64,000 nucleotides of DNA from Pseudomonas sp. Choline-02u-1 (GTDB lineage: Bacteria > Pseudomonadota > Gammaproteobacteria > Pseudomonadales > Pseudomonadaceae), in contig NZ_PJBC01000065.1 of NCBI RefSeq assembly GCF_002836515.1, positions 310,001 to 374,000 on the forward strand, written 5' to 3'. The notes under the pieces were generated by a model. That model was not told the origin of the DNA. It saw only the letters and a list, made by a program, of their open reading frames with translations, and made no database searches. Shown piece after piece: positions 58,053 to 64,000 of this stretch; position 1 is the first letter of the stretch, and each line of letters begins with the position of its first letter. A program made the translations under genes and the position numbers.

Positions 58053-59411
58053 TTACAGCAGCGGGATCGAGTAGCTGAGGATCAGGCGGTTTTCGTCCTG
58101 GTCGCGTTGACCGGCGATGTCGGTGCGCCACGAAGCGTTTTTCCACATGAAGCCGACGTTTTTCAACGGGCCTTCTGGAACAACGTACGCTACGGTCAGA
58201 TCGCGTTCCCACTCGGAAGCGCCATTGGAAGTCTGGACGCGACGAGCGTAGGTATCTACGTTGTCACCGCGCAGGTAAACCATGCCGGCGGTCAGGCCTG
58301 GCACGCCAACTTTGGCGAAGTCATAGGAGTAGCGTGCTTGCCAGGTGCGCTCGCCGGCGCGGGCGAACTTCTGGATCTGCATGTCGGTGATCGTGTAGTT
58401 CGACGAACCGTCACCCTGGTTCAGCCAAGGGAAGTCGCTGCTGCCGTTGCTCACCTGATAGCCGCCACCAAAGGTGTGACCGGCAACGGTGTACAGGAAC
58501 AAGCCGCTGTACAGGTTGTTGTCGACCTTGCCTTTGCCGTTACCCAGCGTACTGTTGCCGTACGCACCGTTGCTGAAGTAGTCCGAATCGTTGCCATTGC
58601 GGCCGTCATCGGAGCTATTGAAGTAACGGAAGTCGGACTTCAACACACCTGGGCCAATCGACCAGTTATGCACCAGACCCAGGAAGTGTTGCTTGTAGAA
58701 GTTTTCCAGATTGCCGTAGTAGTACTGGGCTGTCAGGTCTTTGGTGATTTTGTAGTCACCACCCGCGTAGATGAACTTGTTGCTGTTTGTGGTACGCGCA
58801 GTTGCGCCACCGATCGACAGCTGTTCATTGTTGCTGGAGTTACGACCTTTCACGTGCTCGATCTGGCCACCGACCAGCGTCAGGTCCTTGATCTCGCCGG
58901 AAGTGATCTGGCCACCCTGCCAGGTTTGCGGCAGCAGACGACCGTCGTTGGTGACGATGACCGGGTTCTTCGGCTGCAAGGTACCCAGCTTCAGTTCGGT
59001 CTGGGAAATCTTGGCTTTGGCCGTCAGACCCAGGCTGGAGAAGTTATCAACCGCCTGACCGTTGGATTCGCTTGGGAAAACAGTGCCGCCGTAGGCACTG
59101 CCAGGGGTGCCATCACCGTTAACGTTGCCGTTGGTGCCGCCGCCCGAATCCAGACGTACGCCCAACAGGCCGATGGCATCGATACCGAAGCCGACGGTGC
59201 CTTGGGTATAGCCTGAGATGAAGCGCAGGTCGAAGCCTTGGCCCCACTCTTCGTTGCGACTTGGTTCGGCAGTGCCGTTACGGTTGTCGGTGTTGATGTA
59301 GAAGTTACGCAGACCCAGAGTAGCCTTGCTGTCTTCGATGAAACCGGCGGCGCCTGCCTGCTGCGCCATAACCCCAACGGCCACAGCCAGGGCCAAGGTG
59401 GACTTGTTCAT
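58053..59411 (-). CDS. OprD-family outer-membrane porin
   Basis: This 452-residue porin has a signal peptide (cleaved after AGA), GFIEDSKATLGLRNFYINTDNRN, the EWGQGFDLRFISGYTQGTVGFGIDAIGLLGVRLDSGGG block and alternating beta-strands ending in an aromatic-rich terminus (LILSYSIPLL). OprD-type channels take up amino acids, peptides or aromatic and sulfur compounds. The location between lsfA and a taurine-binding-protein gene suggests organosulfur uptake, which is inference only. Confidence 0.93.
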   Translation of the reverse strand: MNKSTLALAVAVGVMAQQAGAAGFIEDSKATLGLRNFYINTDNRNGTAEPSRNEEWGQGFDLRFISGYTQGTVGFGIDAIGLLGVRLDSGGGTNGNVNGDGTPGSAYGGTVFPSESNGQAVDNFSSLGLTAKAKISQTELKLGTLQPKNPVIVTNDGRLLPQTWQGGQITSGEIKDLTLVGGQIEHVKGRNSSNNEQLSIGGATARTTNSNKFIYAGGDYKITKDLTAQYYYGNLENFYKQHFLGLVHNWSIGPGVLKSDFRYFNSSDDGRNGNDSDYFSNGAYGNSTLGNGKGKVDNNLYSGLFLYTVAGHTFGGGYQVSNGSSDFPWLNQGDGSSNYTITDMQIQKFARAGERTWQARYSYDFAKVGVPGLTAGMVYLRGDNVDTYARRVQTSNGASEWERDLTVAYVVPEGPLKNVGFMWKNASWRTDIAGQRDQDENRLILSYSIPLL

Positions 59412-59778
59412 GTATCGCTCCTCTCGTTCTAATTCTTGTGTTCCTGGTTCGGGGTCGATTTGCCCTGAATCCTAAGATGCGCGATTAGCGCCAGACCGTG
59501 ACTGCCAAGTCAATCGTAACCTTGTGTGTCTACGACCATCGTCTAATCGCAGGTGACTGGGTCCCTGCAGCGTAAAGATTTCCTGATAATCCCAAAAAGA
59601 ATTTATTCATCCTTTTTCATACCATTCGGGTATATGGCCCATTAATGGCCATCCGCGCTGGGAAACAGCGTATCGGCGCCTAAGCTCATTCCTAAATGGT
59701 ATTTGTTGACCTTTTTTTAGATCGATTAGCTTTGGCGTGCTCCCAACACGTCAAATCCCCTCGAAAAGGCGACGCATC
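59412..59778. other. Divergent control region, oprD-type porin / tauA
   Basis: No gene is seen. The stretch 59,580-59,730 is AT-rich and contains ATACC-5-GGTAT (59,619-59,633) and a further AATGGTATTTG near 59,694. Both genes' promoters must lie here, and a shared sulfur-starvation regulator is plausible. Confidence 0.5.
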
Positions 59779-60765
59779 ATGGCGAAACGCGCACTATCAA
59801 GTCAATTTGTTACAGTTTGTGTATCGGCGCTGTTTTCTTTTTCCGCACAGGCCTCCGGTCTGACCGTGGGCTATCAAACCGGCATCGACCCGAGCAAAGT
59901 GCCGCAGGCCGATGGCGTCTACGAAAAAACCATTGGCGAGAAGATCGACTGGCGGCGCTTCAACAGCGGCCCGGAAGTCGTCACCGCCATTGCTTCCGGC
60001 GACGTACAGATCGGCAACCTCGGCTCGAGCCCATTGGCTGCAGCGGCCTCGCGCAATCTGCCGATCGTGGCGTTTATTGTTTCGGCGCAGATCAATGCCG
60101 CCGAAGCCTTGGTGGTGCGCAATGACAGCGGCATCGACAAGCCGCAGGATCTGGTCGGCAAAACCATCGCCACGCCGTTCGTGTCGACCTCCCATTACAG
60201 TCTGCTCGGAGCGCTGAAGCACTGGGGCCTGACTACTTCGCAAGTCAAAGTGGTCAACTTGCAACCGGCGGAAATCGCCGCCGCGTGGAAGCGGGGCGAC
60301 ATTGACGGGGCGTTTGTCTGGTCGCCGGCGCTGGGCGAGATCCGCAAGACCGGCAAGACCCTGACCGACGCCGCCCAGGTCGGCCAGTGGGGCGCGCCGA
60401 CCTTTGAGGTTTGGGTGGCGCGCAAGGACTTTGCCGAGAAGCATCCCGAGGTTGTGGCGAAATTTGCCAAGGTCACCCTGGATTCGTTCGCTGATTACGC
60501 GGCGCACAAAGACAGCTGGACGGCCGGCTCGGTGCCAGTACAGAAAATCGCCAAATTGACCGGTGCCAACGCGGCGGATGTGCCGGAACTGCTGGCCGGC
60601 TCCACATTTCCGGATGCTCAGGCGCAGCAGACCACCGCGCTGCTGGACGGCGGCACCGCGAAGGCAATCGCCGAAACCGCGAAATTTTTGAAGGAACAGG
60701 GCAAGGTCGAGACTGTGCTGCCGGATTATTCGCCGTATGTCAGTGCGAAATTCGTAACGCAATAA
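59779..60765 (+). CDS. tauA: Taurine-binding periplasmic protein, orphan
   Basis: This 328-residue solute-binding protein has a signal peptide (cleaved after AQA) and the TauA features GLTVGYQTGIDPSKVPQADG, WRRFNSGPEVVTAIASGDVQIGNLGSSPLAAAA and FVSTSHYSLLGALKHWGL. It should bind taurine or related sulfonates. In the usual operon tauB, tauC and tauD follow; here a REP core and a long palindromic repeat follow, then argA. It may feed an unlinked Tau or the nearby Ssu permease. Confidence 0.93.
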   Translation: MAKRALSSQFVTVCVSALFSFSAQASGLTVGYQTGIDPSKVPQADGVYEKTIGEKIDWRRFNSGPEVVTAIASGDVQIGNLGSSPLAAAASRNLPIVAFIVSAQINAAEALVVRNDSGIDKPQDLVGKTIATPFVSTSHYSLLGALKHWGLTTSQVKVVNLQPAEIAAAWKRGDIDGAFVWSPALGEIRKTGKTLTDAAQVGQWGAPTFEVWVARKDFAEKHPEVVAKFAKVTLDSFADYAAHKDSWTAGSVPVQKIAKLTGANAADVPELLAGSTFPDAQAQQTTALLDGGTAKAIAETAKFLKEQGKVETVLPDYSPYVSAKFVTQ

Positions 60766-60769
60766 AAGC

Positions 60770-60796
60770 TTCGCGAGCAGGCTCGCTCCCACAGGT
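60770..60796. repeat. Single REP core
   Basis: A solitary TTCGCGAGCAGGCTCGCTCCCACA of the AGGCTC class stands right after the tauA stop, without an inverted partner nearby. Confidence 0.8.
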
Positions 60797-60801
60797 GCAT
60801 T

Positions 60802-60911
60802 GATCGTTCCCACGCTCTGCGTGGGGATGCAGCCCGGGACGCCCGCGTCCCATCAAAAGCCGAACGCGGAGCGTCCGTTGAGGCATTCCCACGCAGAGCG
60901 TGGGAACGATC
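60802..60911. repeat. Long inverted repeat ATCGTTCCCACGCTCTGCGTGGG
   Basis: ATCGTTCCCACGCTCTGCGTGG (60,803-60,824) and its inverse ending at 60,910 frame a 110-bp unit whose interior (GGACGCCCGCGTCC, GAACGCGGAGCGTC) is also palindromic. It belongs to a repeat family common in fluorescent pseudomonads and distinct from REPs. Confidence 0.85.
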
Positions 60912-60926
60912 GATGGCGTGACGCGA

Positions 60927-62228
60927 TTACAGCGTCTTCTCGAAAATCTTCGAATTACGCTGGTAGTTGTACAGCGACGCCCGTGCCGCCGGCAGGCGTT
61001 CAACGCTGCTCGGCTCGAACCCGCGCTCGCGGAACCAGTGCGCGGTCCGTGTGGTGAGGACGAACAGGGTCTTCAGACCCTGCGCCCGCGCTCGGGTTTC
61101 GATGCGCTCGAGCAATTCGTCGCCACGGCCGCCATGGCGATACTCCGGGTTCACCGCCAGACACGCCAGTTCGCCGGCATCGGAGTCGGCAATCTGATAC
61201 AGCGCCGCACAGGCGATGATCATGCCTTCACGCTCGACCACGCTGAACTGTTCGATCTCGCGCTCCAGCACTTCGCGCGAGCGGCGCACCAGAATGCCCT
61301 GCTCTTCCAGCGGACTGATCAGATCGAGCAACCCGCCGACGTCTTCGATCGCCGCCTCGCGCACCCGTTCGAATTGCTCCTGTGCGACCAGCGTACCGCC
61401 ACCGTCACGGGTGAACAACTCGGTCAACAGGGCGCCGTCTTCGGCGTAACTGACGATATGGCTACGCGCCACGCCGCCACGGCAGGCTTCGGCAGCCGCG
61501 TCGAGCAACTCCGCTTGATAATTGCTCATGCCCAGACGCTGCAAATGCGCCGGCACCTGTTGTGGGCGCAGTTCGCGCACCAGTTTGCCGTTCTCGTCGA
61601 TCAGGCCAAGCTCGGCGCCGAACAACAGTAGCTTGTCCGCGCCCAGATCAATCGCGGCGCGGGTGGCGACGTCTTCGCAGGCAAGGTTGAAGATCTCGCC
61701 GGTTGGCGAGTAGCCCAGCGGCGACAGCAGCACGATCGAACGCTCATCGAGCAGGCGATTGATGCCCTTGCGATCGACCCGACGCACTTCGCCGGTGTGG
61801 TGATAGTCGACTCCTTCGAGGACGCCGATCGGCCGCGCGGTGACGAGGTTGCCACTGGCCACGCGCAGACGTGAGCCCTGCATCGGTGACGAGGCCATGT
61901 CCATGGACAGCCGCGCTTCGATGGCTATGCGCAACTGGCCGACCGCATCGATCACACATTCGAGCGTCGCGGCATCGGTGATGCGCATGCCGTGATGGTA
62001 ATGCGGGGTCAGGCTACGGGCGGCGAGGCGGGTTTCGATCTGCGGGCGCGAACCGTGCACCAGCACCAGACGTACGCCGAGGCTGTGCAGCAAGACCAGG
62101 TCGTGGACGATATTGCCGAAGTTCGGATGCTCGACGCCGTCGCCGGGAAGCATGACGACGAAGGTGCAGTCGCGGTGAGCATTGATGTAGGGAGACGCGT
62201 GGCGGAGCCAATTGACGTATTCGGGCAT
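60927..62228 (-). CDS. argA: N-acetylglutamate synthase
   Basis: This 433-residue enzyme starts arginine synthesis by acetylating glutamate. An N-terminal amino-acid-kinase-like domain (about residues 1-280, TFVVMLPGDGVEHPNFGNIVHDL, LVLVHGSRPQIE) binds arginine for feedback. A C-terminal GNAT domain (about 290-430) carries ACLAVNPEYRHGGRGDELLERIE, the acetyl-CoA loop. It follows argE in the same direction, as in other pseudomonads. Confidence 0.97.
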   Translation of the reverse strand: MPEYVNWLRHASPYINAHRDCTFVVMLPGDGVEHPNFGNIVHDLVLLHSLGVRLVLVHGSRPQIETRLAARSLTPHYHHGMRITDAATLECVIDAVGQLRIAIEARLSMDMASSPMQGSRLRVASGNLVTARPIGVLEGVDYHHTGEVRRVDRKGINRLLDERSIVLLSPLGYSPTGEIFNLACEDVATRAAIDLGADKLLLFGAELGLIDENGKLVRELRPQQVPAHLQRLGMSNYQAELLDAAAEACRGGVARSHIVSYAEDGALLTELFTRDGGGTLVAQEQFERVREAAIEDVGGLLDLISPLEEQGILVRRSREVLEREIEQFSVVEREGMIIACAALYQIADSDAGELACLAVNPEYRHGGRGDELLERIETRARAQGLKTLFVLTTRTAHWFRERGFEPSSVERLPAARASLYNYQRNSKIFEKTL

Positions 62229-62399
62229 GAACCTGGGCCTGTAATAAAGAGCAGCCGAAAAAAGGGGCGAAACGAAAAACGCACAGCGGGCTGATGGTTA
62301 TCGTCGGAACAGGCTTGGCGACACGCGCGCTCTCCTCATGAATACGGGTTGGGGTGCAGGCAATTTACCGGGTTCGGTCAGATAAAACACAGATCTCCT

Positions 62400-62490
62400 G
62401 GTGGGAGCGGGCTTGCTCGCGAAGGCGTCCTGTCAGTCGCCAGCAAAGTGTCTGAAACACCGCTTTCGCGAGCAAGCCCGCTCCCACAGG
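62400..62490. repeat. REP pair (REPIN)
   Basis: GGTGGGAGCGGGCTTGCTCGCGAA and TTCGCGAGCAAGCCCGCTCC flank a spacer with GTGT/ACAC complementarity, between argE and argA. Confidence 0.93.
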
Positions 62491-62495
62491 GGATA

Positions 62496-63650
62496 TCAGG
62501 GTTTGTCCGGGCTCAGGCAGTAATGTTCAATCAACTGCCGAATCAGATGCACGGTAGGCTGCAAACGTGACATTTCAAGGTACTCGCCCGGTTGATGCGC
62601 GCAGGCAATGTCGCCGGGGCCGAGCACGATGGTTTCGCAGCCGAGGCGCTGAAGATAAGGCGCTTCGGTGCCGAACGCTACTGCTTCGGCGCGATGGCCG
62701 GTGAGCTTTTCGGCGACGCGCACCAGTTCGGCGTCTTCGGCCTGCTCGAACGGCGGCACTTCCGGAAACAGCGGTTGGTAATCGATCTTCACTTTATGCC
62801 GCTCGGCGACCGGGTTGAGCTTGCGCAGGATTTCCGCACGAAGCACGTTGGGGTCCATGCCCGGCAGCGGCCGCAGGTCAAACTCCAGCGAACACTGGCC
62901 GCAGATGCGATTGGGGTTGTCGCCGCCATGGATGCAGCCGAAGTTCATCGTCGGTTGCGGCACGCTGAATTGTGGATTGCTGAATTCGCGTTGCCACAAC
63001 AGGCGCAGACCACGCAGTTCGCCGATGGCATCGTGCATCGCTTCAAGGGCGCTGTGGCCCAGGCGCGGATCTGAAGAGTGGCCGCTCCGCCCGAGGATAT
63101 CGATGCGCTCCATCATGATGCCTTTGTGCATGCGGATCGGCTTGAGCCCGGTCGGCTCGCCGATCACCGCCGCGCGACCCAACGGTTGCCCGGCCTCGGC
63201 CAGCGCGCGGGCGCCGGACATCGAGCTCTCTTCGTCGCAGGTGGCGAGAATCAGCAGCGGCTGCCTGAACGGTTGCTCAAGCAGCGGTTGCACGGCTTCA
63301 ATGATCAGCGCAAAAAAGCCCTTCATGTCGCAGCTGCCCAGCCCGACCCAGCGGCCATCGACTTCAGTGAGTTTCAGCGGGTCGGTCTGCCACAACGCGT
63401 CATCGTACGGGACCGTGTCGCTGTGCCCGGCCAGCACCAGGCCGCCGGGGCCACTGCCGAAACTGGCGAGCAGATTGAATTTGCCGGGGCTGACCTGCTG
63501 GATGTCGCAGTTGAAACCCAGGTCACCCAGCCAACCCGCCAGCAGATCGATGACGGCGCGGTTGGATTGATCCAGGCTCGGTTGGGTACAGCTGACCGAT
63601 GGCGCTGCAATCAGCGCGGCGAACTGGTCTTGCATGGATGGCAATGGCAT
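62496..63650 (-). CDS. argE: Acetylornithine deacetylase
   Basis: This 384-residue M20-family metallohydrolase removes the acetyl group from N-acetylornithine. It has LAGHSDTVPYDD (metal-binding His and Asp), GLGSCDMKGFFAL, ATCDEESSMSGARAL (catalytic Glu pair), and CAHQPGEYLEMSRL (metal His). The ATG at 63,650 has GGAG at a good distance; the GTG one codon upstream is less likely. Given the ArgJ route in pseudomonads, it may serve other acyl-amino acids as well. Confidence 0.94.
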   Translation of the reverse strand: MPLPSMQDQFAALIAAPSVSCTQPSLDQSNRAVIDLLAGWLGDLGFNCDIQQVSPGKFNLLASFGSGPGGLVLAGHSDTVPYDDALWQTDPLKLTEVDGRWVGLGSCDMKGFFALIIEAVQPLLEQPFRQPLLILATCDEESSMSGARALAEAGQPLGRAAVIGEPTGLKPIRMHKGIMMERIDILGRSGHSSDPRLGHSALEAMHDAIGELRGLRLLWQREFSNPQFSVPQPTMNFGCIHGGDNPNRICGQCSLEFDLRPLPGMDPNVLRAEILRKLNPVAERHKVKIDYQPLFPEVPPFEQAEDAELVRVAEKLTGHRAEAVAFGTEAPYLQRLGCETIVLGPGDIACAHQPGEYLEMSRLQPTVHLIRQLIEHYCLSPDKP

Positions 63651-63808
63651 CACTGACTCCAGGTCCCGGATTGAGACCCACTATAGAACCATCCGGCGCG
63701 CGGAATAAACCGCCGCAGGGCGTAGGAAGTTTGACTCCTGTACACTGCACGGCCTTGGCAGCCACACATTCCCCCGGCTGCGTTCCCGATATCCTGGATT
63801 TTCCGGCC

Positions 63809-64000
63809 ATGCAGAAAGAAACCGAAATCAAACTCCGCGTCAGCCGCGAAACCCTCGCCGCGCTGCGTGAGCACCCGCTGCTGAAGAAACGCAACAAAAG
63901 TGGCTGGGAACGCCGTGAGTTGATGAACCAGTATTTCGACACCCCCGAGCGCGACCTGGCCCGGGCCAAAGTCGCCCTGCGCCTGCGCAAGGATGGTGAC
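63809..64000 (+). CDS. CYTH-domain inorganic triphosphatase-like protein, start only
   Basis: The first 64 residues run off the window: MQKETEIKLRVSRETLAAL, the ExExK signature of CYTH triphosphatases, then LMNQYFDTPERDLARAKVALRLRKDGD, the second strand block. In pseudomonads the full protein is usually a CYTH-CHAD fusion (YgiF-like) acting on inorganic triphosphate, and it lies divergent from argE, as here. The C-terminal part cannot be seen. Confidence 0.9.
   Translation, partial: MQKETEIKLRVSRETLAALREHPLLKKRNKSGWERRELMNQYFDTPERDLARAKVALRLRKDGD

Overview
The window is chromosomal DNA of a fluorescent-group Pseudomonas. The protein sequences are pseudomonad throughout, and the gene order thyA-lgt-(TSUP)-(NRDE)-ptsP-rppH-(HAD)-ilvA/rpiA, then D-2-hydroxyglutarate dehydrogenase/serA, then the spu polyamine cluster and the ssu sulfonate cluster, is typical of the genus. 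Intergenic REP pairs with the core GGGAGCGGGCTTGCTCGCGA are scattered through the right three quarters.

Region 1 (1 to about 15,840) is a genomic island, and its left end lies outside the window. Its core is a leftward operon of three large tyrosine-recombinase-like genes and a small HTH/coiled-coil gene (ginA, ginB, ginC, ginD; 15,705 to 9,532). This is the gene set of the GInt type of mobile island. The operon starts inside the host thymidylate synthase gene. The native thyA (15,795-16,499) breaks off after the sequence around [10 protein letters not shown], and the element begins there. A complete but different thyA (8,702-9,535) is the fifth gene of the same operon, overlapping ginD by 4 bp. 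The island therefore appears to destroy one thyA and supply another from its own recombination operon.

The rest of the island is cargo. It holds an unknown PD-(D/E)XK-like protein, a two-HTH protein, a metallophosphoesterase, two unknown small proteins, a HAD hydrolase and a decayed Xre/ParS-type antitoxin. Beyond these is a 1.9 kb chromate-resistance cassette (chrA plus a PadR-type gene), bounded by inverted arrays of 23-bp iterons like the ends of an IS21-family element but with no transposase. Last comes an arsenic locus (arsC-arsR-arsB leftward, and a divergent arsN2-like gene cut short exactly at the cassette edge).

Region 2 (about 15,840 to 36,600) is core chromosome: lgt, a TSUP transporter, ptsP-rppH, ilvA and rpiA (divergent), two SdiA-regulated-family paralogues, D-2-hydroxyglutarate dehydrogenase and serA (divergent), a likely EF-Tu-type prolyl hydroxylase, and envelope or hydrolase genes.

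Region 3 (36,700 to 50,300) holds a periplasmic acylase (HacB/PvdQ-like), an HD-domain pseudogene between REP clusters, and the polyamine uptake and catabolism cluster. The cluster reads spuB-spuC-spuD-spuE-spuF-spuG-spuH leftward, with a second glutamylpolyamine synthetase rightward. The spuA gene that normally heads the cluster survives only as a decayed fragment.

Region 4 (50,300 to 64,000) carries an alpha-carbonic anhydrase, a TetR regulator, the sulfonate operon ssuE-ssuA-ssuD-ssuC-ssuB with a molbindin-like gene, the peroxiredoxin lsfA, an OprD-family porin, an orphan taurine-binding-protein gene, argA, argE and the start of a CYTH-domain gene. No rRNA, tRNA or CRISPR array was seen.
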